Assembly (NCBI RefSeq): GCF_000721265.1
Contig: NZ_JOFZ01000012.1
Coordinates: 653,939 to 717,938 of the forward strand
DNA: 64,000 bases
DNA from: Streptomyces sp. NRRL F-5126
GTDB taxonomy: Bacteria; Actinomycetota; Actinomycetes; Streptomycetales; Streptomycetaceae
Direction: 5' to 3'
Shown: piece by piece, positions 26,562-36,474 of the stretch
How the letters are laid out: every line of letters begins with the position of its first letter
How positions within the stretch are numbered: the first letter of the stretch is position 1
Translations under genes and position numbers: made by a program
The notes under the pieces: model-generated
What the model was told of the DNA's origin: nothing
The model's input: the letters and a program-made list of their open reading frames with translations, nothing else
The model's database searches: none

Positions 26562-27497
26562 TCAGACCTCGGCGAGGGCACGTGTGCGCTCGTACGACGG
26601 CTTGCGCGCGCCCGCCCCACTGCCGCGGCGCGCGGCGAGGCCGCCGGCGTGCGCGTGCAGCCGCGTCAGCCGCTCGCGCGTGTCCGCGTCGGACGGCACG
26701 TAGCTGATCAGCACGTGGCCCGTCTGCGGGCCGAGCCACAGCGGGGTGTACTCGAGCCGCAGCCGGCCCACGACGGCGTTGTCGAACCGCTTCGTGAGGC
26801 CGGTGTTCGCGACCACCTCGTGGCGGTCCCACACCTTCCTGAAGTCGGCGGATCCCGCGCGCAGCCGGGCCAGCAGCGCCTTCCACGCCGGGTCGCCCAG
26901 GTGTTCGGCCATCGCGGCGCGGAACTTGGCGGCCATGGCGCGCTGCACTCGCTCGGGGTCCGCGAGTGCGGAGCGCCAGCGCTCGTCGGTGAAGGCGAGC
27001 CACAGGCAGTTGCGGTCCTCGGGACGCAGCTCGTCGAGGTCGCGCATCAGCACGCCGTAGGTGCTGTTGTACGCGAGGATGTCGTACCTGCTGTTCTGCA
27101 CGCAGGCGGGGTACGGCTCCAGTTGCGCGAGCATGCCGCGCAGCGCGGGCGTCACCCGCGGGCACGGCCTCGTCGGATCGGGGTCGACGGCGCCGCCCAG
27201 CGCGAAGAGGTGCGCGCGCTCCACCGGGTCGAGCAGCAGGGCCCGCGCCAGCGCGTCGAGCACCTGCGCCGAGACCTGGATGTCCCGCGCCTGCTCCAGC
27301 CACGTGTACCAGGTCACGCCCACCGCCGACAGGTGCGCGACCTCCTCGCGCCTGAGGCCAGGCGTGCGCCGCCTGGCGCCGCGCGTGAGGCCCACCTGCT
27401 CGGGGGAGATGCGCTCGCGGCGGCTGCGCAGGAACTCGGCGAGCTCCTTGCGCCGGATGTCCGGGGTCTGGTCGCCGTGCACCGCCGTCGTCGTCAT
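26562..27497 (-). CDS. XRE-family regulator with MmyB-type ligand domain
   Basis: 311 residues: helix-turn-helix at about 15-70 (RRKELAEFLRSRRERISPEQ, TPGLRREEVAHLSAVGVTWYTWLEQ) and a C-terminal MmyB-like ligand-binding domain (AQLEPYPACVQNSRYDILAYNSTYG, RDLDELRPEDRNCLWLAFTD). Regulators of this class commonly control the gene beside them, here a divergent MFS pump 111 bases away. CTGGTACCAG and TACCAG repeats in the gap are candidate binding sites. The C-terminal 40 residues are Arg/Gly-rich. Confidence 0.9.
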   Translation of the reverse strand: MTTTAVHGDQTPDIRRKELAEFLRSRRERISPEQVGLTRGARRRTPGLRREEVAHLSAVGVTWYTWLEQARDIQVSAQVLDALARALLLDPVERAHLFALGGAVDPDPTRPCPRVTPALRGMLAQLEPYPACVQNSRYDILAYNSTYGVLMRDLDELRPEDRNCLWLAFTDERWRSALADPERVQRAMAAKFRAAMAEHLGDPAWKALLARLRAGSADFRKVWDRHEVVANTGLTKRFDNAVVGRLRLEYTPLWLGPQTGHVLISYVPSDADTRERLTRLHAHAGGLAARRGSGAGARKPSYERTRALAEV

Positions 27498-27552
27498 GGC
27501 CCCAGTGTCCCGCCCGCTCCTCTTCTCCTCAAGCTGTTACCGGGTACTTCTT

Positions 27553-27581
27553 CTACCAGGATGAGGAGACTCTGGTACCAG
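27553..27581. promoter_or_regulatory. Candidate operator between XRE regulator and MFS gene
   Basis: Contains a perfect 10-base palindrome CTGGTACCAG (27572-27581) and an inverted pair TACCAG (27554-27559) / CTGGTA, all within 56 bases of the MFS start. A further TACCGGGTA lies at about 27539. Position between divergent regulator and target suggests autoregulation plus control of the pump. Confidence 0.55.
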
Positions 27582-27608
27582 GCTGCAGGGCGGGGGATCG
27601 TCGGTGTC

Positions 27609-29138
27609 ATGACCAAGGCATCCCCATCCGCCGCCCCCGGGGCGGCAGGCGCCACCGCGGCCGGGCAGCCGGCGGCCCCGCAGCAGGAGGCGGAGCCGCG
27701 GCAGGCGGCGGACCCGCAGGCCCGTGACGCCGTAGTGGTGCACCACCACGGCGCGGTGCTCGGCCCGATCGGGCTGTTCACAGTGCTGCTCGGCGCGGCC
27801 CTGCCGCTCATCGACTTCTTCATCGTCAACGTCGCCCTGCCCACCATCGAACGCGACCTCGACGCGAGCGCCGCCCTGCTCGAACTCGTCGTCGCCGGGT
27901 ACGGCCTCAGCTACGCGGTCCTGCTCGTGCTCGGCGGCCGCCTCGGCGACATCTTCGGCCGCCGCAGGCTGTTCATCGCCGGCATGGCCGCATTCGGCGT
28001 CACCTCGCTGGCCTGCGGCCTGGCGCCCGACGCGTGGTCGCTGGTCGCCGCGCGGGTGGCGCAGGGCGCCGCGTCCGCGCTGATGCTGCCGCAGGTGCTC
28101 GCCACCATCCACTCCTCGACCACCGGGCACCGGCGCGCCCGCGCGCAGTCGATGTACGGCGCGACGGCGGGCCTCGCGATGGTCGCCGGCCAGATACTCG
28201 GCGGCGTGCTGGTCTCGGCCGACGTCGCGGGCTCGGGCTGGCGGGCGATCTTCCTGGTGAACGTGCCGGTCGCGGTCGCCGGACTCGTCCTCGCCGTGCG
28301 CACGGTGCCGGAGACGCGCTCCCAGGCGCCCGCGCCGATCGACGTGCCGGGCACCGTGCTGCTGGCCGCCGCGCTCTCGTCGCTGCTCGCGCCGCTCACG
28401 GAGGGCCGTGCGGCGGGCTGGCCGCTGTGGACGTGGGTGTCGCTCGCCGCCTTCCCGTTCCTCGCGTACGCCCTGTACCGGGTGGAGCGGCGCGCCGACC
28501 GCGAGGGCCGCACGCCGCTGGTGCCGCCCAGCCTGTTCGAGCTGGTGTCGCTGCGCCGCGGGCTGCTGCTGATCCTGCCGTTCTCGATCGGCTTCGGCGG
28601 CTTCATGTTCGTGCTGGCCGTCGCACTCCAGCAGGGCCTCGGCATGGGCGCGGTGGCGGCGGGCGTGGCGCTCGTGCCGCTCGCGGTGACGTTCTTCGCC
28701 GCGTCGCTCGCAGGACCGCGGCTGATCCGCAGGTACGGCAGCAGGATCGTGGCGTCCGGCGCCGTGGTGCAGGCCGTGGGCCTCGCGCTCATGGCGTACG
28801 CGGTGTGGCACGACTGGCCGTCCGTGGGCATGCTCGCGCTGCTGCCCGGCACGGCGCTCGCCGGATTCGGCCAGGGGCTCCAACTGCCCGTGGTGTACCG
28901 GATCGTGCTGTCCGACGTGCCCGGGGAGCGTGCGGGCGTGGGCAGCGGCGTGATGATGACGACGCAGCAGTCGGCGCTCGCGCTGGGCGTGGCGACGCTC
29001 GGGTCACTGTTCCTGACACTCGCCGGCACGGGGACGGCGGACATGGGCCACGCGCTGGCCGTGACGCTGCTGACGCAACTGGGCCTCGTGGTCCTGACGG
29101 TGGCCCTGGCGCTGCGACTGCCCCGCAGGATCGCCTGA
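27609..29138 (+). CDS. MFS multidrug efflux transporter, DHA2 type
   Basis: 509 residues. A 55-residue Ala/Gln/Pro-rich cytoplasmic leader precedes helix 1 (IDFFIVNVALPTIERDLDAS). Motif A GRLGDIFGRRRLF and motif C GATAGLAMVAGQILGGVLV are present; 14 hydrophobic segments can be traced. It is probably an antibiotic or toxic-metabolite exporter like the pump 2.6 kb upstream, but the two are only distantly alike. Divergent from the XRE/MmyB-type regulator that likely controls it. ATG at 27609 is the first in the clear reading; no strong ribosome site. Confidence 0.92.
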   Translation: MTKASPSAAPGAAGATAAGQPAAPQQEAEPRQAADPQARDAVVVHHHGAVLGPIGLFTVLLGAALPLIDFFIVNVALPTIERDLDASAALLELVVAGYGLSYAVLLVLGGRLGDIFGRRRLFIAGMAAFGVTSLACGLAPDAWSLVAARVAQGAASALMLPQVLATIHSSTTGHRRARAQSMYGATAGLAMVAGQILGGVLVSADVAGSGWRAIFLVNVPVAVAGLVLAVRTVPETRSQAPAPIDVPGTVLLAAALSSLLAPLTEGRAAGWPLWTWVSLAAFPFLAYALYRVERRADREGRTPLVPPSLFELVSLRRGLLLILPFSIGFGGFMFVLAVALQQGLGMGAVAAGVALVPLAVTFFAASLAGPRLIRRYGSRIVASGAVVQAVGLALMAYAVWHDWPSVGMLALLPGTALAGFGQGLQLPVVYRIVLSDVPGERAGVGSGVMMTTQQSALALGVATLGSLFLTLAGTGTADMGHALAVTLLTQLGLVVLTVALALRLPRRIA

Positions 29139-29159
29139 ACGGCCAGGCGCCGCCGCCAC

Positions 29160-29660
29160 CTCCTGCGGCGGCCCCGGGACCTCGGGCGGCCCGCGCCCGA
29201 CCCCGTTCCGGCCCACACGATCCGCGTCACCGCCCGGGCCTGGGCAAAAGGCCGTACGAGCCCGGAGCCGGAGCACCACCGGGCCCACCCCGGTTACGCG
29301 ACCGGGCCTGGAGCAGGGCCTGGCGGCCCGGGCAGGTCCCCCGGGCCGCCAGGCAGGGGCCCCGGCCCCATTCCAGCCCCACGACCCACGCCGACACCGG
29401 CACGGCCCCGCCGCGTCACCACCCGGCCCTATGCGGCCCGTGCAGGTCCCCCGGGCCGCCAGGCAGGGGCCCCGGCCCCATTCCAGCCCCACGACCCACG
29501 CCGACACCGGCACGGCCCCGCCGCGTCACCACCCGGCCCTGGGCCGCCAGGCAGGGGCCCCGGCCCCTTCCAGCCCCACGACCCGCGCCGGCGCCGGTCC
29601 GCCCCGACCTGGCGCAAAGGGCCGTACAGGCCCGGAATCGGAGGCCGCCACCGCGCCCGC
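29160..29660. repeat. Non-coding 110-base direct repeats
   Basis: The 610 bases between the MFS gene and the ferritin-like gene hold no gene. GGGCCGCCAGGCAGGGG starts at 29343, 29453 and 29541. The first two copies are 110 bases apart and nearly identical over the whole unit (from GCAGGTCCC at 29332 and 29442); the third copy comes 88 bases on because 22 bases are missing. A diverged fourth copy can be traced at 29170-29275 (ending in AAAAGGCCGTACGAGCCCGGA, compare AAAGGGCCGTACAGGCCCGGA near 29617). 110 is not a multiple of three. Confidence 0.85.
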
Positions 29661-29748
29661 CCCTGGCGCTTCCTGGCCTCGGCTGGGGCTGTTCGGTCAC
29701 GCGCGGGTGCCCGGGGCCGCCGGCGCGGACGCCACGGCGTGCCCGTGC

Positions 29749-30969
29749 CTACATGAAGTTGCGCGTGTGCAGCGCCGACAGCTCGGCCGCCTCGTCGTCG
29801 GGGAAGCCCAGGCGGGACAGCCGGTGCCGGCGGCCCTCGTCCATCTCCGCCTGCAACTGCCCGACCGCACGCCAGCCGCGGCCGATGGCCGCCGGGTCCC
29901 AGGACCCGGCGGCCAGCAGGACCAGCGCGTCGAACACGTCACGGTTCAGCCCCGCCGTGTCGAGCAGCGCGTCGTGCCTGCGCTCCACGGCGCCCCGCAG
30001 CCGCCCGCGCAGCCCCGGGTCCACGCCCGCGCGGTGTTCGAGGTGGCCGAGGCCGAACGCGACGTGCCGCGCCTCGTCCTGCCGGACCAGGTGGCTGATC
30101 CTGCGCGTCACCGGGTCGGGCGCGTGCCGCTCCAGGAAGGCGAGGAGGTTGAGGAAGCTGCCCTCGCCGAGCACGGAGAGCAGGAAGGACGCGATCGAGA
30201 AGTCCGGCTCGCGCAGCAGCGTCGCCAGCGACGCCCGGCCGCCCACCGACGACGTGCCCATCGACCCGCACTTCAGCAGCGCACGCCGCGTGAAGACCTC
30301 CACGTGCCTGGCCTCGTCGGCGGCCTGCACGGCGAGGAGTTGCAGGACCTCGCGGAAGTGCGGGTGCACCTGGGCGAGCAGCCGCCCCGGCACGACCAGG
30401 GCCGCCTGCTCGTTCTCCACCAGGTACGTCATGACCTGGACGACGGCCGCCTCCACGCCGTCCGGGAGGCTGAACGGCTCGTCCCAGTCCACGGCCGTCA
30501 GCGGGTCCCACTGCCCGGCCGCCGCCTGGCGGTACAGCCGCGGTGCGAGGTCGTACCAGGCGATGTCCCGGTCAGTGACCACGAACGGCACCTCGGGGCC
30601 GCCCGCCTCCACCAGCGCGCCTCGTGCCGCGAGTCCCCAGTGCAGCGGCGCACGCTCGCTGACCTGCCCGGCCGGCGGGTTGCCGGCACGCTCCGCGCCA
30701 CGGGCGCGGGCCTGGCCGGCAGCGCCGCACACCACGTACGCCCGGACCTCGGCCTCGCCCTGCGGCGCCCGCTCGACGGTGTGGCCCTCCCGCCTGCACC
30801 AGACGGCCAGGTGCGCGGCGAGTGCCGGATCGGTCCCGGTGACGGCCACCCTGCGGCCAGGCGGCAGCCGGTCGAGCGCCCGCCGCAGCAGCAGGTGCGC
30901 GCCCTGGTCGAAGCCGAGCGCCGCCAGGTCCACGAGGGGCGCACCCGGCGGGGCGCCGCCGTCCGTCAC
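29749..30969 (-). CDS. TusA-like domain fused to ferritin-like diiron protein
   Basis: 406 residues. Residues 1-75 look like a TusA/SirA fold (PLVDLAALGFDQGAHLLLRR, then AVTGTDPALAAHLAVWCRREGHTV), but the catalytic CPxP is missing. Residues 150-406 are a ferritin-like four-helix bundle with two carboxylate sets: ENEQAAL plus ADEARHVEVF, and GEGSFLN plus QDEARHVAFG. These ExxH pairs are the iron ligands of diiron oxygenases and related proteins. The GTG start overlaps the stop of the substrate-binding gene (GTGA). Third gene of a coupled trio with a flavoprotein; an oxidation reaction is inferred, the substrate is unknown. Confidence 0.82.
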   Translation of the reverse strand: MTDGGAPPGAPLVDLAALGFDQGAHLLLRRALDRLPPGRRVAVTGTDPALAAHLAVWCRREGHTVERAPQGEAEVRAYVVCGAAGQARARGAERAGNPPAGQVSERAPLHWGLAARGALVEAGGPEVPFVVTDRDIAWYDLAPRLYRQAAAGQWDPLTAVDWDEPFSLPDGVEAAVVQVMTYLVENEQAALVVPGRLLAQVHPHFREVLQLLAVQAADEARHVEVFTRRALLKCGSMGTSSVGGRASLATLLREPDFSIASFLLSVLGEGSFLNLLAFLERHAPDPVTRRISHLVRQDEARHVAFGLGHLEHRAGVDPGLRGRLRGAVERRHDALLDTAGLNRDVFDALVLLAAGSWDPAAIGRGWRAVGQLQAEMDEGRRHRLSRLGFPDDEAAELSALHTRNFM

Positions 30970-31820
30970 GGCAGGTAGCCGGCCGCCGTGACCTGGCCCT
31001 GCTCGTCGTAGAACCCCGTCTCGTCCACGGCGGCCGTGAGCGCCGCGTAGCCGCTCTCCCGGCCCGGCAGCCACCGCGTGAGCCCTTCGAGGTCGAGGAG
31101 GTGGCGCACCTCCGGATCCCCGGCGGACATCGACAGCAGCAGTTCGGTGAGGCGCTCGCCGAGGTCGGGGGCGAGGGACGGGCCTGCGGCCAGGACGCAG
31201 TGGTCGAAGGGGTCCGTGCGGGTCAGCAGGCGGGTGGCGCCCGGCGGCAGGGTGCCCTCCTGGCCGAACAGCAGGTGGTTCACGTCGATCATGCAGGCGG
31301 CCGCCGCCTCGCCGGCCATCAGCTCGCGGGCCGCGTCACGCTCGCCGCCGATGTGGTCGCCGTGCAGCCCCACGCCGGTGTCGTGGCCGCGCACGACGAA
31401 GTCGGCGCCGGGTTCGAGGCCGAGCGCCCTGAGGTGGTGCAGCGGCAGCAGCGTGCCCTGCGGGGAGTCGACGGCACCGACGGCGACGGCGCGGCCCTTC
31501 AGGTCGGGGACGCCCGCGACAGGACCGTCCGCCCTGACGACGACCACCGACGTCAGGTCGCGGTCGGTGTCGCGCATGACCAGCGGCCGCACGTCGACGC
31601 GTGCGGCCCGCGCCAGCCGCCGGGTGCGCAGCCAGGCGAGCGGCGAGTGCCAGGCGGCGTCGATCCTGCCCCGCACGAGGTCCTCGGCCTGCCGCTCGTA
31701 GTGGGCGTAGAGCACGAAGTCGAACGGCAGGTCCTGGCGGCGCAGCCAGGCGCGGAACCCGGTCCAGATGGTGACGACCTTGGGGTCGTAGGCGACGGCG
31801 CCCAGCAGCACGCCGCTCAT
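30966..31820 (-). CDS. PhnD/SsuA-like substrate-binding protein without signal peptide
   Basis: 284 residues of the periplasmic-binding type II fold. It starts LLGAVAYDPKVVTIWTGFRAWL and has RIDAAWHSPLAWLRTRR, the SVVVVRADGPVAGVPDLKGRAVAVG core and SPQGTLLPLHHLRALGL, as in phosphonate/sulphonate-binding proteins. It has no signal peptide or lipobox and no permease or ATPase gene nearby, so it should stay in the cytoplasm and act as a binding or enzyme-like domain instead of a transport receptor. The ATG overlaps the stop of the flavoprotein gene (ATGA), and its own stop overlaps the next start. Confidence 0.83.
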   Translation of the reverse strand: MSGVLLGAVAYDPKVVTIWTGFRAWLRRQDLPFDFVLYAHYERQAEDLVRGRIDAAWHSPLAWLRTRRLARAARVDVRPLVMRDTDRDLTSVVVVRADGPVAGVPDLKGRAVAVGAVDSPQGTLLPLHHLRALGLEPGADFVVRGHDTGVGLHGDHIGGERDAARELMAGEAAAACMIDVNHLLFGQEGTLPPGATRLLTRTDPFDHCVLAAGPSLAPDLGERLTELLLSMSAGDPEVRHLLDLEGLTRWLPGRESGYAALTAAVDETGFYDEQGQVTAAGYLP

Positions 31821-32977
31821 CGGGCGTCCCCGAACAGCGGCAGGCCGAGCCCGGCACGGCCGCAGAAGTCGTGCAGGGCCTCGGTGGTCGGGGCCATCAC
31901 ACGGGCCGCCAGCGCGTCCCTGAACCGCCGCTCCACGCCCAGGTCGCGGCGGAACGCGGACCCGCCGCACAGCCGCATGGCGCCGTCGGCGACCTCGGCG
32001 GCGGTCTCCGCCGCGAGCGCCTTGACCTGGAGGACGCGCAACTGCGCCTCGGGCAGGCCCGTGTCGAGCGCGGTGAGGGTGGCGTCGAGGAACGACCGCA
32101 GGGCGTCGGCGCGCAGCCGCAGCCGCGCGTACTCCTGCCGGGGAATCGGCTGTTCGGCCAGGCTCTGGCCGAGGTGCTCCAGCCGCGTGCCGGTCAGGTG
32201 CCGTGCCGTCAGGTCGAGCAGCGCCTGGGTCACGCCGAGGGAGAAGGCGGCGCTGAGCACGAGGAAGCAGGGCAGTACGAGGCCGAGTGCCGTGTCCAGG
32301 CCCTGCCCGTCGTCGCCGAGCATCGCGGTCTCGGTGACCGAGACGCCCTTGCCCGTCACGGGGCTCGACGCGTTGCCGCGCAGCCCGAAGCCGTCGTAGT
32401 CGCCGCGTACGTCGATCCCCGCGCTGCCGGCCGGGACCAGCCACAGCGACATGACGCCGTCCGCGCGCAGCGGCCTGCTCGACCACACGTAGCTGTCCGC
32501 CTCGCCTGCCGAGGTGACCCACGACTTCTCCGCGTCCAGGCACACCGCGCCCGCCCCGTCCGGGGTCGCGGTGGAGCCGGGCGCCCAGAAGTGGCTGCGC
32601 GAGCCGCGCTCCGAGAAGGCGAGCGTGGACAGGTGGCTGCCCGCGGCGATGTCCCGCCGCGCGTCCTCGGGCCCGTGGCGGTCCACCACGGTCGTCGCCG
32701 CGTAGTGCATGAGCAGGACCATGGCGGTGGAGCCGCAGGTCCCGGCGAGCCGCTCCACGACGCCGGCGGCCTGCCGCAGGTCGCCGCCGGCCCCGCCGTT
32801 CTCGGGGGAGCTGAGCAGGCCGAGCAGCCCGGCCTCCGCGAGGGCGCGCACCCCCTCGCGCGGGAACCGGCCGCTGCGGTCGATCTCCTCGGCGAGCGGC
32901 CCGACGGTGTCGCGCAGCACCGCCTCGAACCTCTCGCCCGTCGCGGGCGCGGACGGTACCTCTGAGGACGGGCTCAT
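31817..32977 (-). CDS. Acyl-CoA-dehydrogenase-fold flavoprotein
   Basis: 386 residues with all three domains: helical N-terminus (PREGVRALAEAGLLGLLSSPENGG), beta-barrel (LAFSERGSRSHFW, KSWVTSAGEADSYVW, YDGFGLRGNASSPVTGKGV) and C-terminal helical bundle (LCGGSAFRRDLGVERRFRDALAARVMAPTTEAL). Enzymes with this fold may be dehydrogenases or flavin-dependent monooxygenases (DszC/SfnC type); I cannot decide from sequence which. ATG 32977 has GGGAG eight bases before it. It heads a three-gene unit with 4-bp overlaps, which implies that the flavoprotein, binding protein and diiron protein are needed in equal amounts. Confidence 0.87.
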   Translation of the reverse strand: MSPSSEVPSAPATGERFEAVLRDTVGPLAEEIDRSGRFPREGVRALAEAGLLGLLSSPENGGAGGDLRQAAGVVERLAGTCGSTAMVLLMHYAATTVVDRHGPEDARRDIAAGSHLSTLAFSERGSRSHFWAPGSTATPDGAGAVCLDAEKSWVTSAGEADSYVWSSRPLRADGVMSLWLVPAGSAGIDVRGDYDGFGLRGNASSPVTGKGVSVTETAMLGDDGQGLDTALGLVLPCFLVLSAAFSLGVTQALLDLTARHLTGTRLEHLGQSLAEQPIPRQEYARLRLRADALRSFLDATLTALDTGLPEAQLRVLQVKALAAETAAEVADGAMRLCGGSAFRRDLGVERRFRDALAARVMAPTTEALHDFCGRAGLGLPLFGDAR

Positions 32978-33169
32978 GGGGCGGCTCCCTCTCGGTGGGC
33001 CGGCGACGCCGGTCCGAAGGTGGCCCACCCAACCAGCCGGCCAGGCGCCGCGGAGGGAGCGCACGCCGCCCACCGGAAAGAAATGATGATCGAACCGGCA
33101 CCTGTGCGGGGCGAGTTGGAGACGGCACCGCCCCGCCCGGGTGCGACGCCCGGACGGGACGGATCCCGC

Positions 33170-33397
33170 TCAGCCCTGCGCGGTGGTGTCGTCCTGCGCG
33201 GTGGTGCCGTCCTGCGTATCGCCGGCGTCCCGCGTGGTCGCGGCGGTGCGCTCGCGCATCCTGCGCAGCAGCTCCTGCTTCTGGTCGGCGCTCGTCTTGC
33301 GGTCGGTCGCGCTCGGCGCGCCGCCCTGCTGCTGGGCGCGGGGCAGCTTCCTGCGCTGCCCGCCCACGCCGAGCAGGTTGTTACGGCTCTTGGACAC
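33170..33397 (-). CDS. DUF6243-family small protein
   Basis: 75 residues, very hydrophilic: MSKSRNNLLGVGGQRRKLPR, then AQQQGG and a predicted helix (ADQKQELLRRMRERTAA), with a Thr/Asp/Gln-rich tail (TQDGTTAQDDTTAQG). I recognise the N-terminal pattern as DUF6243, a short Streptomyces family of unknown function. GTG start with GGGAG five bases before it. It is on the same strand as, and about 190 bases upstream of, the flavoprotein-binding protein-diiron protein unit. Confidence 0.75.
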   Translation of the reverse strand: MSKSRNNLLGVGGQRRKLPRAQQQGGAPSATDRKTSADQKQELLRRMRERTAATTRDAGDTQDGTTAQDDTTAQG

Positions 33398-33463
33398 GGG
33401 GTCTCCCGAAGTGTGTGTTCTGCCGATGTGGTCGCGATGGGGCGGCGCGTGGCCGCCGCGGAC

Positions 33464-33502
33464 TCACTCGTAGTGCTGGAAGAACATTCCCGTGATACGC
33501 AT
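33464..33502 (-). CDS. Candidate 12-residue leader peptide
   Basis: ATG-to-TGA ORF encoding MRITGMFFQHYE, 66 bases upstream of the DUF6243 start and on its strand. There is no ribosome site, but TAGCGT (a good Streptomyces -10) stands about ten bases before the ATG, so it could be translated from a leaderless message. Its size and place fit an upstream peptide that controls the following genes, or a peptide product. Evidence is position only. Confidence 0.35.
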   Translation of the reverse strand: MRITGMFFQHYE

Positions 33503-33583
33503 ACCGCGACGCTAGCAGCGCCACCGCCGTACACCCCACCGATTTTTCCGGCGACCGGCTCGGGCGGGGCCCGGACACGCCGC

Positions 33584-33613
33584 AGGGCCCGCCCCCCGGT
33601 GGGGACGGGCCCT
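33584..33613 (-). terminator. glyS terminator hairpin
   Basis: AGGGCCCG (33584-33591) pairs perfectly with CGGGCCCT (33606-33613); the stem is lengthened by CCCC/GGGG with one bulged A. It lies 27 bases after the glyS stop codon. Confidence 0.8.
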
Positions 33614-33639
33614 ACGTGCGGCTCAGGCGGCCCGCGGCG

Positions 33640-35022
<1,383 letters not shown>

Positions 35023-35163
35023 GGTGCTCTCTTCATTACGATGACGGCGAACGGCGAATACCTCAGATTAGCGGCGGCCTCACCCCCCGGATCAAATCGG
35101 TGGCGGCTGGCAGAATGGAGGCAGCCGTGAACCCAGCATCCCGAGGACGCCGAGGAGGCACCT

Positions 35164-35583
35164 GTGACGACCGCGCACAGTGACGGACCCCCCGTACGCG
35201 GCAGGTCCACCCGCCAGCGTGCGGCGGTGGCGTCGGCGCTGGACGAGGTCGAGGAGTTCCGCAGCGCGCAGGAACTGCACGACATGCTCAAGCACCGGGG
35301 CGACTCCGTCGGCCTGACCACCGTCTACCGCACCCTGCAGTCCCTCGCCGACGCCGGCGAGGTCGACGTGCTGCGCACGACGGACGGCGAGTCCGTCTAC
35401 CGGCGGTGCGAGAGCGACACGCACCACCACCACCTGGTGTGCCGGGTGTGCGGCGCGGCGGTGGAGGTCGAGGGGCCGGCCGTCGAGCAGTGGGCACAGG
35501 CCGTGGCGGCGCAGCACGGGTACGTGGGCGTGGCGCACACGCTGGAGATCTTCGGCACGTGCGCGGACTGCGCCGCGAAGTAG
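35164..35583 (+). CDS. zur: Fur-family zinc uptake regulator
   Basis: 139 residues. Winged helix RSTRQRAAVASALDEVEEFRSAQELHDML...GLTTVYRTLQSLADAGEVDVL is followed by the metal-binding dimer domain: HHHHLVCRVCGAAVEVEG with CxxC, and GTCADC with the second CxxC. In S. coelicolor the Fur homologue at this place, next to glyS and uppS, is Zur, which represses zinc uptake when zinc is bound. GTG start behind CGAGGAGGCACCT. The metal was assigned by gene context, not from the residues alone. Confidence 0.88.
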   Translation: MTTAHSDGPPVRGRSTRQRAAVASALDEVEEFRSAQELHDMLKHRGDSVGLTTVYRTLQSLADAGEVDVLRTTDGESVYRRCESDTHHHHLVCRVCGAAVEVEGPAVEQWAQAVAAQHGYVGVAHTLEIFGTCADCAAK

Positions 35584-35652
35584 CGGGAAGCGGCACGGCG
35601 GCGGCCCCGCCGCGCACCGGCCGTCCGGGCGTCCGTCCCCGCGCCCGCCCCG

Positions 35653-36474
35653 TCAGCCGGCCGCGGGCGATCCGTCCGGCTGGTTGGGCAGCGCGCCGCC
35701 GAAGCGGCGGTCGCGCTGCGCGTACTCCAGGCAGGCCCGCCACAGGTCGCGGCGGTCGAAGTCGGGCCACAGCACGTCCTGGAACACCATCTCGGCGTAA
35801 CTGCTCTGCCAGATCAGGTAGTTGGACGTGCGCTGCTCGCCGCTCGGGCGCAGGAAGAGGTCCACGTCGGGCATGTCCGGGTAGTACAGGTACTTGGCGA
35901 AGGTCTTCTCGTTGACCTTGGACGGGTCGAGCCTGCCCGCGGCCACGTCGCGGGCGATCGCCTGCGCCGCGTCGGCGATCTCGGCACGTCCGCCGTAGTT
36001 CACGCAGAAGTACAGGGTCATCGCGTCGTTGCGTACGGTCTGCTCCTGGGCGACCTGGAGCTCCTGAACCACCGACTTCCACATCTTCGGCATGCGGCCG
36101 ACCCAGCGGATGCGGATGCCGAGTTCGTCCATCTCGTCGCGGCGGCGGCGGATCACGTCGCGGTTGAAGTTCATCAGGAACCGCACCTCGTCGGGCGTGC
36201 GCTTCCAGTTCTCCGTGGAGAAGGCGTACAGCGACAGGTTCTTCACACCCATGTCGATGCACCCCTTGAGGACGTCCATCACGACGCCCTCCCCCACCTT
36301 GTGGCCCTCGGTGCGCGGCAGCCCGCGCTCCTTCGCCCAGCGGCCGTTGCCGTCCATGACCACCGCGACGTGCTTCGGCACCAGCTCGCCGGGGATCTTC
36401 GGCGGTACGGCGCCCGAGGGGTGCGGCTCCGGCGTCCTGTACTCGCGGCGGGAGCGCCCCATGAGTCGTGCCAT
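35653..36474 (-). CDS. uppS: Isoprenyl (polyprenyl) diphosphate synthase, cis-type
   Basis: 273 residues of the cis-prenyltransferase family. It makes the long polyprenyl phosphate that carries peptidoglycan precursors. Motifs: [17 protein letters not shown] (catalytic Asp), [22 protein letters not shown], and the C-terminal [30 protein letters not shown] 36474 ([15 protein letters not shown]) has AGGAG ten bases upstream; the frame stays open another 99 bases with no support. Cis-prenyltransferases differ in chain length; Streptomyces has more than one, so the exact product is not certain. Confidence 0.93.
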   Translation of the reverse strand: MARLMGRSRREYRTPEPHPSGAVPPKIPGELVPKHVAVVMDGNGRWAKERGLPRTEGHKVGEGVVMDVLKGCIDMGVKNLSLYAFSTENWKRTPDEVRFLMNFNRDVIRRRRDEMDELGIRIRWVGRMPKMWKSVVQELQVAQEQTVRNDAMTLYFCVNYGGRAEIADAAQAIARDVAAGRLDPSKVNEKTFAKYLYYPDMPDVDLFLRPSGEQRTSNYLIWQSSYAEMVFQDVLWPDFDRRDLWRACLEYAQRDRRFGGALPNQPDGSPAAG

